DNA of 64,000 bases from contig CM065802.1 in the NCBI GenBank assembly GCA_033398695.1, forward strand, positions 149,530,096-149,594,095, read 5' to 3'. This DNA comes from Orobanche coerulescens. Taxonomy: Eukaryota > Streptophyta > Magnoliopsida > Lamiales > Orobanchaceae. The notes under the pieces are model-generated. The model worked only from the letters and a program-made list of their open reading frames with translations, was not told where the DNA came from and searched no databases. This document shows, piece by piece, positions 56,723 to 64,000 of the stretch (its first letter is position 1; each line of letters starts with the position of its first letter). Position numbers and translations under genes: made by a program.

Positions 56723-58058
56723 TGATACGAAACGGTCAACATCATCAAATACAAAAAAGAAGATTATCCGACCAAGCTTGGTTGAGTCGCAGGCATACAT
56801 AAAATCTTCATGCAAAATACATTGACAAATTACCAATTCTCGCGCGCACGACGACTTCGTAGCAGTTTTAGTATTTTGTCCATAACTTTCTCGTCCGAAA
56901 TCCGATTCAGGTGATTCAAGTGGCCATGGAAAGCTAAGAAAGAGAGCTACAAATCTTATGAGACCATAGGACCAAATTCGGACACATTGGATCCCAGAAA
57001 TGACAAAACCGACAGCATCATATTTGGTCCAAGATCATGAAGATTTTTGTCTCTTCTAGTTTCAAGACTTGATACGATATCTAAATCGAAGAAGCTCCAA
57101 TAAAAATAGACATCCACGACGATACAAATTCGCATGGTCATGCATCATTATACTTGGGAGAAAAGAATACGCAGATTGGAGTTACGTTGTTAATCGGAAT
57201 CGGAGTAACGTAAAACTCGACGACGGAATCGGTCCGAAAGCATGAAATTCGGCCATATCATGCTTGAAAGGGACTCATGATTTGTCAAGATGCATGAAGA
57301 TATTTTCTCTTCCCCACCATAATAAAAATCGGCCCTAGCATAAAGATTTGATGAAGACTTTCATCAAATATCTCCTTCATGTCACTTTCCTTCATGTCAT
57401 GATCACCACAGTAATTCCAAAATACTTGATACCATATCACCACATAAATCCTCACAATCTCTCCACAAAATCGGCCATATTATACCTTGAGAAAGACTTT
57501 CATCAAGTCACCATCACCTTAGACCTTCAACAAGTCACCATCACCTAATAAAACCAAGATTCACCATATTTTCTCCTTCCCCACAAAATCGATCCAAAGC
57601 ATGAGATTTGAGGAAGATTTTCATCAAGTATTTCGGCCGATTGGTGTGTTGCTAGGAAGCTTCGTTTTCTCGTTTTGTTGTATTTTCTTACGGTTGGAGA
57701 CTACTATATATAGTAGTGCTCGTTGTATTGTAAAATATCTTGAATCTTGAAAGTAATAAACCTTGTATTTCTTTGAAATATACGTTGAACGAGTTCAACA
57801 AACTTTAGTTATTGTTTCGACGCGTCTCGAGATTTTAACTTGATCAATTCTCAATAGGTCTTGGGAAGAGATTACCTTTATGGAGTTATAGGTCTAGTTC
57901 GATAAAACACATCAAAATCCGTATATCATACTACCTCACGGCCGAACACCATTCAAATTCGGCCACCCCTTGTAATTTTCAAGTGATACTTTGATACTTG
58001 TCAAGACGTATTAATCTTCCGTTGTATTTTATACGCATTACTTACGTAATTCGTATCA
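56723..58058 (+). repeat. TRG-1 5' LTR
   Basis: 1336 bp. The two LTRs match over long runs; differences sit in a few clusters at CG- or CAG-containing words (for example gtcgcaggcatac against gtcgagcatac). No coding frame of note; the small frames open here recur in the other LTR by identity. Confidence 0.9.
57705..57760 (+). promoter_or_regulatory. TRG-1 TATA box and polyadenylation signal
   Basis: The palindrome ctactatatatagtag holds tatatata (57705-57712), and AATAAA follows at 57755-57760. The 3' LTR has the same pair (about 60649-60656 and 60698-60703). The spacing of about 45 bp suggests a very short R region. Inference from sequence only. Confidence 0.55.
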
Positions 58059-58062
58059 TAAG

Positions 58063-58075
58063 TGGTATCGGAGCC
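58063..58075 (+). other. TRG-1 primer-binding site
   Basis: TGGTATCGGAGCC, four bases after the LTR; initiator-Met type with the same A-to-G variant as in the Tekay-like elements. Confidence 0.88.
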
Positions 58076-58324
58076 TAAGGTCATCTCCTTGGGCGAGTTA
58101 TTCAACGAATTTTATTTTTTTTGTTGAGATTAGAGCAGTCGGAAGAAAACAAAGTTTCCCGTGGATTCGACCGTTGGATCATTACGAAATTTTGACAAAG
58201 GTAAGCCAACTTCTTGAACTACAGTCTGAACGGTGGAGATCAGATTCTTTGATCATCTTCTTGATTCATTCTTCACGGATTTCTTGGAAAATTTTCTGTC
58301 CGATTTCTTGTCAAGAACTATCTC

Positions 58325-59461
58325 TTGATTCTTGTTATGGATTTCTCCGAGCTCGATTTCTTGATGACACTCCGTGACGCACTAAACGGCTTACCGGAGC
58401 AACGTATGCAAGAAAGACGCAGAGACGATGCCAACAATATTGATTTCTTGGCCAAATTCCGCAGCATACCGGAATTTCACGGAGATAGTAATCCAAATGC
58501 GTGCATAGATTGGCTTCGTGCTTGTGAGGAGCACTCGGACTTCAAGGTCGCCCGATCAACCGCGCGTTTGCTGGTGACAAAGCGCCTCTGCGGTAGCGCC
58601 GCCTTACAGTGGCAAAAATTGAAACGGTCCCGTTCACAACAACGTAAGCCTAAAATTACAGTTGGCAAAAATTCGGAAAATATTTCAAGCAAAGGTTCAA
58701 AGCCACATCTTACCACCGGTCGTTGTTTCCCCACCACCAATCCTTTCGACGCCCCTCCGCCAACCTTTGATCAAAGATTTTTTTCATCAAAGAATTTCAG
58801 TAAGTTTTTTGACGAAGACGATGTCCCTACCAACATTTTCAATGAAGTAGACGAGACAGAGTTTTCAACGAAGCAATTCAACGAAGAAGATGAGTTGAGC
58901 CGTGTCTCCCTAGTCGACGAACCTAGATCTTGCTACTTTGATCATGGGCTAGTTGGTTGTGTTGGCCAAATTGACCAAAACGGACCAAATTATTTTAGTA
59001 ACGCGAAACAAGATCACGGCCTTATGCTTTCTGAAACGGCTAATCTTGAAGATGAACTCTTTGTCACTGACGACTTTGATATGACAGAATTTCCTGCGGC
59101 ATTTTTTGATGACAAAGAAGACGATGGTTGGAGTCGAGCTGCCCTATCGGAGCAAAGTGGGTCGTATGACTTTGTTGCGGTACGAAACGAGCCTAGTGGA
59201 TTAATTTTTGATGAGACATTATTGGAGGAGCCCAGCAATATTGAAACGGAGTGTTGGTTAGATTATGACGGACCGCCCGCATTTGATGAGGAACCAATTG
59301 ATGAAGAGGAATCCGTAATAAATCCTATGGTTCCCACCGTAATAAATTGTGTGTTTTCCATTTTTGATGATGAACCCGAGAAATCAGTGTTTCCAATTCT
59401 GGAGGAGGAACCCGATGTGGAGTTAACTGCGTCCCATTTCGTATATCCACTCATGTCATGA
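58325..59461 (+). CDS. TRG-1 gag-like protein, 378 aa, intact
   Basis: The only full, undamaged gene in the window. Residues about 41-110 resemble the start of a Ty3/gypsy gag: IPEFHGDSNPNACIDWLRAC, then LCGSAALQWQKLKRSRSQQR, matching the FxGxxDP...WL...E and LxGxAxxWW pattern, though with a single W and an unusual Gln. A basic stretch (about 100-112) follows, then a long acidic, Phe-rich C-terminal part (about 150-370) with repeated short motifs: FDQRFF, KFFDED, FFDDKED, AFDEEPIDEE, IFDDEPEK. Such FDEEP motifs occur in some plant gypsy polyproteins between knuckle and protease. No CCHC knuckle, protease or membrane segment is seen. ATG at 58325 is the first in frame; a second at 58337 is possible. 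It presumably builds or joins a particle of a helper element; not tested. Confidence 0.8.
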   Translation: MILVMDFSELDFLMTLRDALNGLPEQRMQERRRDDANNIDFLAKFRSIPEFHGDSNPNACIDWLRACEEHSDFKVARSTARLLVTKRLCGSAALQWQKLKRSRSQQRKPKITVGKNSENISSKGSKPHLTTGRCFPTTNPFDAPPPTFDQRFFSSKNFSKFFDEDDVPTNIFNEVDETEFSTKQFNEEDELSRVSLVDEPRSCYFDHGLVGCVGQIDQNGPNYFSNAKQDHGLMLSETANLEDELFVTDDFDMTEFPAAFFDDKEDDGWSRAALSEQSGSYDFVAVRNEPSGLIFDETLLEEPSNIETECWLDYDGPPAFDEEPIDEEESVINPMVPTVINCVFSIFDDEPEKSVFPILEEEPDVELTASHFVYPLMS

Positions 59462-59664
59462 TATCGGTATTACAGCGAAGTAATTATTATTATTTTATTA
59501 ATAATGATAGTTATTTTGTTGGTGATTCTCGAGGGCCCCACTACCTATCGTCTCAAGATTTTGGGCCATGTACGCCTTTGCGGACATCTTCGAGATCAAA
59601 TACTTAGAGGCTTTAGTCAATTATCTTGGTGACGAAGGGAGTTCGGAATTGAGGACAATTCCCT

Positions 59665-59680
59665 TTAAAGAGAGAGGGTA
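59665..59680 (+). other. TRG-1 polypurine tract
   Basis: TTAAAGAGAGAGGGTA ends directly at the 3' LTR; AAAGAGAGAGGG is the purine run. Confidence 0.82.
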
Positions 59681-61001
59681 TGATACGAATCGGTCAACAT
59701 CATCAAATACAAAAAGAAGATTATCCGACCAAGCTTGGTTGAGTCGAGCATACATAAAATCCTCATGCAAAATACATGGACAAATTACCAATTCTCGCAT
59801 ACGACGACTTCGTAGCATTTTAGTATTTTGTCCATAACTTTCGTCCAAATCCGATTCAGGTGATTCAAGTGGCCATGGAAAGCTAAGAAAGAGAGCTACA
59901 AATCTTATAAGACCATAGGACCAAATTCGGACTCATTGGATCCCAGAAATGACAAAACCGACAGCATCATATTTGGTCCAAGATCATGAAGATTTTTGTC
60001 TCTTCTAGTTTCAAGACTTGATACGATATCTAAATCGAAGAAGCTCCAATAAAAATCGACATCCACGACGATACAAATTCGCATGGTCATGCATCATTAT
60101 ACTTGGGAGAAAAGAATACGCAGATTGGAGTTACGTTGTTAATCGGAATCGAGTAACGTAAAACTCGGCACGGAATCGGTCAAAGCATGAAATTCGGACA
60201 TATCATGCTTGAAAGGGACTCATGATTTGTCAAGATGCATGAAGATATTTTCTCTTCCCCACCATAATAAAAATCGGCCCTAGCATAAAGATTTGATGAA
60301 GACTTTCATCAAATATCTCCTTCATGTCACTTTCCTTCATGTCATGATCACCATAGTAATTCCAAAATACTTGATACCATATCACCACATAAATCCTCAC
60401 AATCTCTCCACAAAATCGGCCATATTATACCTTGAGAAAGACTTTCATCAAGTCACCATCACCTTAGACCTTCAACAAGTCACCATCACCTAATAAAACC
60501 AAGATTCACCATATTTTCTCCTTCCCCACAAAATCGATCCAAAGCATGAGATTTGAGGAATATTTTCATCAAGTATTTCGTGCGATTGGTGTGTTGCTAG
60601 GAAGCTTCGTTTTCGTTTTGTTGTATTTTCTTACGGTTGGAGACTACTATATATAGTAGTGCTCGTTGTATTGTAAAATATCTTGAATCTTGAAAGTAAT
60701 AAACCTTGTATTTCTTTGAAATATACGTTGAACGAGTTCAACAAACTTTAGTTATTGTTTCGACGCGTCTCGAGATTTTAACTTGATCAATTCTCAATAG
60801 GTCTTGGGAAGAGATTACCTTTATCGAGTTATAGGTCTAGTTCGATAAAACACATCAAAATCCGTATATCATACTACCTCACGGCCGAACACCATTCAAA
60901 TTCGGCCACCCCTTGTAATTTTCAAGTGATACTTTGATACTTGTCAAGACGTATTAATCTTCCGTTGTATTTTATACGCATTACTTACGTAATTCGTATC
61001 A
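59681..61001 (+). repeat. TRG-1 3' LTR
   Basis: 1321 bp, 15 bp shorter than the 5' LTR because of small deletions. Ends TTCGTATCA before TTTAT. From 59462 to 59664, between the gag stop and the PPT, there is no further gene. Confidence 0.9.
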
Positions 61002-61006
61002 TTTAT

Positions 61007-61240
61007 TGTCTTTATCATCATACTTAACTGTTGCATTCATCCTAACTGTTGCATTAAAAGTCAGCTGTCTTACGCAGAACTATTTTACAGCTGATAAACC
61101 TTAACTGCACTAAACTCAGTCGAGTTAACTTAGCTGTACTAAATCCCATCTGAGAGTTTTCAAATAGTTATTTAGCAAAATATTTTATAAGTCTACTCAA
61201 CCCCCCTTTAGACTTATACCTGACGTACTTGTGACCTACA
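61007..61240 (+). repeat. SIRE-1 5' LTR, end segment
   Basis: Continues after TRG-1 with repeats of aactg and cagctg(t) words and the ctcaaccccccttta run, ending CCTACA before the PBS. Confidence 0.72.
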
Positions 61241-61242
61241 AG

Positions 61243-61254
61243 TGGTATTAGAGC
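61243..61254 (+). other. SIRE-1 primer-binding site
   Basis: TGGTATTAGAGC, one base off the initiator-Met PBS, two bases after the LTR. Confidence 0.8.
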
Positions 61255-61320
61255 GGTTGGTTCAAAACACAAAACCAGATCCATGTATACTTGAGTATAA
61301 TTTGAAATATCTCATTAGTA

Positions 61321-62260
61321 ATGGAACACACGCAATACATGCACCCTAGACTTCCTCTTTTCTCTGTTGATGAATATGATCTTTGGAAGATAAGAATGCA
61401 GGCACATTTGTCATCCATAAATGACGACATGTGGTGTATAATAGAAGATGGACCCTTCACCTTCCTGAAGGATAATTCAGATGAAGAAATTGCAGCTGGG
61501 AAACCAAACCAGATTCCCAAGAAAAGAAAAAAGTTGACCACCAAAGAAAGAAAGCTAGACAATCTTGACAACCGAGACGATCAAAAATTTCAAAAATGCC
61601 AAAGAGATATGGGCACATTAGCTGTAATATATGAAGGAACTGAGCTGATCAAGGAAAACAAATCGTCAATAGCTACTCAAAAGTTTGACAATTTCAAAAT
61701 GAAGAATGGAGAGACCATAGACAATCTGGGCACCATATTCACTGAAATCATAAATAAAATCAACTCTCTTGGTAAAAATTATGGAAACTGAGAGATGGCA
61801 CTAAAAGTTCTAAGGTCCCTCACCCCAGAATGGAGCATGAAGGCAGTATCCATGAGGGAATTAAAGGATCTCAACAAAATAAAGTTCAAGAGCTATTCTC
61901 AAACCTCAAGGCATTTGAGTTCGAGCTGCCCTGCTCATCATCCAGTGAGCCATCAGAAAAAGGAATTGCCTTTGCAACCGAGTCCCCCACAAAGAACTTA
62001 GCTGAAGTCAATCCTCCAAGTCCTTTGAATTTTGAGAAAGAAATGGCATTCATTATGCAAAGATTTAGTGATTTCAGGAAGAATTACTCGAAGTACAAAA
62101 AGAAATTCAAGGAGAATCCCAGGAGAAATCAAAAAGTTGGGAACTGAAAAGTGGAATGCTACAACTGTCATAAGACATGATATATCCAGTTTGAATGCCC
62201 TGGCCTTAAGAAGGATGAAGAAAAGAAGTACATGGGCATGAAAGAAGACAAAAGAAAAGA
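61321..62260 (+). pseudogene. SIRE-1 gag
   Basis: The first 156 codons are open (61321-61788): MEHTQYMHPRLPLFSVDEYD and LWKIRMQAHLSSINDDMWCI, the start of a copia gag of the SIRE type. A TGA at 61789 interrupts in frame and is followed by EMALKVLRSLTPEWSMKAVS; a frameshift near 61890 leads to LFSNLKAFEFELP. Near 62155 lies a broken zinc knuckle, ECYNCHKT then a stop and IQFECP. Gag would form the particle and bind RNA. The start is supported by the distance of 66 bases from the PBS and by the family's usual opening. Confidence 0.82.
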
Positions 62261-62279
62261 TCTGATTGGAGAAGATCAG

Positions 62280-62860
62280 ATACAAGAGATTGTGGAATCA
62301 AGCAGTGGATTTTCTCTGATGATGATGATAATTACAACTGCCAAATGGCCAACCTAGCTGATGAAGAGGTAACATCTAAACCTCAAATTTCAGAATGTAA
62401 CAGCTCAGACATATTTGAAGATATTGATTTCCACAAATCTTTAAATAAGTTGTTAAAAGATTTTGAAAATTTTAAAAACTGCACACCTGAGTGTGACAGT
62501 TGAGAATACACAACAGAAAAATAAGAAAGGGCAGTTGAAAAATGTCTTGGATAAACTCAACCAAGAGTCAGCCATAATTGAAAACAACATAGCTGATTTT
62601 CAAAAGCTTTCTGATATTAACTCAACAAACTCAGCTGAAATAGCCACAATTGAGATTAATAGGCTGACTATTTTAAATAAAGAAAAATCAGCTGCACTAG
62701 CTCATATTAAAACTGAGTTTTCAAAACTAAAACATTTGAGCGATACACAAGCTATGGAGATAACGTATCTGAAAGCATCTATAACCTTAGATGGATTGTG
62801 CATAAATCAGAGGCCACTATTTAAAATCAGGCCTTGGATATGACCCCAATACTCCCTTAA
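62280..62860 (+). pseudogene. SIRE-1 coiled-coil segment of gag
   Basis: The open piece 62463-62843 reads NVLDKLNQESAIIENNIADF and INRLTILNKEKSAALAHIKT, a heptad-like pattern of Leu/Ile and charged residues over about 100 residues. SIRE-type gags carry such a helical stretch after the knuckle. Stops at about 62354, 62501 and 62840 break it. Confidence 0.68.
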
Positions 62861-63429
62861 ATTCTAAAACCACTTTTATTAAGGGAGAAACACTTGTCCA
62901 GCCTGCTGAGCATATCAACAAACCTATATTTAGAAATAGGCAACATCACAGTCAACAGTTTAGGCGGCAACAAAATCTTTAAGGCAGCAACCTAGACAAA
63001 AGACTAGGCAAATGCCAAAATAGCATCCGCAGTCAAGACATTATTCTGCTTACTATCAAAGATTCCCTCAAAATTGATTTCAAAATGGGAGAGGAAAATA
63101 GAAACCTCGATGTAATCCAAGCTTTCAAAATTACCAGGTATGGAGACCCCAAAACTTTTATCGTAGGTCTCGGCAAAGATTTAACAAAGGCTCATACCAA
63201 ACAAATTAGCAGCCATATTCTATATACAATCCAAACCAGGGATATAGACCCAGATACTATGCACCTTATATGAATAACCAACATTATTTTCAAAACACCA
63301 GGAGAAGCCAATTCTCCAGGAAATTCACTAATCGTAAAGGACTCACTCAAATTTGGGTACCTAAATCCCTTCTTGTCTGATTGCAGAAAAGATGGAAGGA
63401 TTACCATAAAGTCACCTCTAATTCAACAG
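62861..63429 (+). pseudogene. SIRE-1 gag-pol linker
   Basis: Gln/Asn/Arg-rich sequence with stops in every frame; stretches such as YYAPYMNNQHYFQN and GLTQIWVPKSLLV are the typical lead-in to the SIRE protease. The small open frame 63085-63273 is out of frame with these and not supported. Confidence 0.6.
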
Positions 63430-63817
63430 CAGGAGGTGAAGAATGGTTTGTGGACTCTGGGTGCTCAAGACACATGATAGGAAACAAGAAGATTCTGACA
63501 AACTACACCAAAGAAAGAGGTCAGATGTAACCTTTGGGGATAGCGCCACTGGACAAACCAAAGGTTCTGGAGAGCTGCACAGTGGGAACATTGTCATTTC
63601 AAAAGTGCAGTATGTCAGAGGACTCAAGTGCAATCTCTTGAGCATAAGCCAGTTCTGTGATGAGAACAACCTAGTGGTTTTCACTATATGGAAATGTATG
63701 GTGATTGATCACCTATCTGGAAAAGCGAAGCTACAAGGCTACAGAAGAAGGGAGCTACCTGATAGATTGGAAAACAGGCCCACCCAATACATGTTTCATA
63801 TCCAGAACAATAGCTGA
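63430..63817 (+). pseudogene. SIRE-1 protease
   Basis: Starts GEEWFVDSGCSRHMIGNKKI, with the catalytic DSG. A frameshift near 63525 moves the rest into 63443-63817: FGDSATGQTKGSGELHSGN, VQYVRGLKCNLLSISQFCDE. Motifs and order are standard for copia protease. Confidence 0.82.
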
Positions 63818-63849
63818 AAATGGATGGCTCTAGTACAAGAGGCTGTCAT

Positions 63850-64000
63850 ATGAACTTCAAAGCTCTCATCAAAATAAGCAAGTTAGTCAGAGGGCTTCCA
63901 GAAGAAATATTCAAGAAGGTGACTGTCTGTGATACATGCTAGAAGGAAAAGGAAACAAAGGTTTCTTTCAAATCGGTGCAGCCCACCACTCTTACCAGCA
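63850..64000 (+). pseudogene. SIRE-1 GAG-pre-integrase domain, cut by the window edge
   Basis: Reads KALIKISKLVRGLPEEIFKK and VCDTC, then a TAG stop, then KEKETKVSFKS. The Cys pair of the zinc finger is present, and the family motif LVRGLP is clear. The stop sits right after the second Cys. Integrase should follow outside the window. Confidence 0.75.

Larger units (their letters stand above)
56723..61001 (+). mobile_element. TRG-1: compact gag-only LTR retrotransposon (TR-GAG type)
   Basis: 4279 bp: 5' LTR 56723-58058 (1336 bp), internal region 58059-59680 (1622 bp), 3' LTR 59681-61001 (1321 bp). LTRs begin TGATACGAA and end TTCGTATCA, so the ends are 9-bp inverted repeats. A perfect TTTAT duplication flanks it (56718-56722, 61002-61006). 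PBS and PPT are present. Only one gene, gag-like and open, is encoded; protease, reverse transcriptase and integrase are absent. This matches the published TR-GAG class of plant non-autonomous elements, which must borrow pol from another family. The clean ends and near-identical LTRs suggest recent movement. Confidence 0.9.
55535..64000 (+). mobile_element. SIRE-1: SIRE/Maximus-like Ty1/copia element, 5' part
   Basis: The 5' LTR is proposed as 55535-56722 plus 61007-61240 (about 1.4 kb), from TGTTGATAATGAG to ...GACCTACA, followed by the PBS-like TGGTATTAGAGC at 61243-61254. The LTR end has the run ctcaaccccccttta, similar to SIRE LTR ends. Gag, a coiled-coil stretch, protease and the GAG-pre-integrase domain follow and run off the right edge. 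Frames are broken throughout. The left LTR boundary is less certain than the right. Confidence 0.75.

Noticed and set aside
57348..57548. 66-codon frame, repeated at 60293-60493
   Set aside because: Lies in both TRG-1 LTRs; made of repeated 'catcaagtcaccatcacc' words, with no sign of a gene.

Overview
The window looks like intergenic heterochromatin from a flowering plant, most likely a eudicot. I see no host gene. Nearly all of it is LTR retrotransposons of plant lineages: Ty1/copia Angela-like and SIRE-like elements, Ty3/gypsy Tekay-like chromoviruses, a gag-only non-autonomous LTR element, and two hAT-type MITEs. Family and lineage names rest on motifs, ends and primer-binding sites read by eye. 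No database search was made, and the species cannot be fixed.

Names used below. Ang-1 is the outermost and oldest Angela-like copy (131-54614, minus). Its gag-pol lies at 131-3030, its leader is in three pieces (3031-3183, 32573-33209, 35202-35950), and its 5' LTR is in two pieces (35964-37168, 54068-54614). Four insertions have stretched it. (a) Ang-2 (3184-32572, minus) is a second Angela-like copy. It holds Tek-1 (8329-12204, minus) in its leader, and Tek-2 (14093-22565, minus) and Tek-3 (23100-31660, plus) in its 5' LTR. (b) Ang-solo (33215-35196) is a solo LTR with a GGCTC target duplication. (c) Ang-3 (37169-54062, plus) has a GTACT duplication. It carries MITE-1 (39336-39930) and MITE-2 (40246-40778) in its gag. 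(d) Tek-4 (43188-52797, minus), the only nearly complete chromovirus, sits in the 3' LTR of Ang-3 with a TACAT/TGCAT duplication.

To the right, 54615-55534 holds a decayed gene of plant-transposon type. From 55535 to the window end lies SIRE-1 (plus), whose 5' LTR is split by TRG-1 (56723-61001). TRG-1 is a compact LTR element with a TTTAT duplication, near-identical LTRs and a single intact 378-codon gag-like ORF. It is the only open, apparently undamaged gene in the window.

These parts do not form a working pathway. Each autonomous family once encoded gag, protease, integrase, reverse transcriptase and RNase H, and most copies now carry stops, frameshifts or internal deletions. The most interesting material is in the non-coding parts: a three-hairpin cassette shared by three Tekay-like LTR families, palindrome arrays next to the TATA box in four LTR families, GC-rich hairpins in the Angela leaders whose sequence varies but whose position does not, and TRG-1 itself. 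Differences between LTR pairs cluster at CAG/CTG and CG sites, which raises a question about consensus quality in those stretches.
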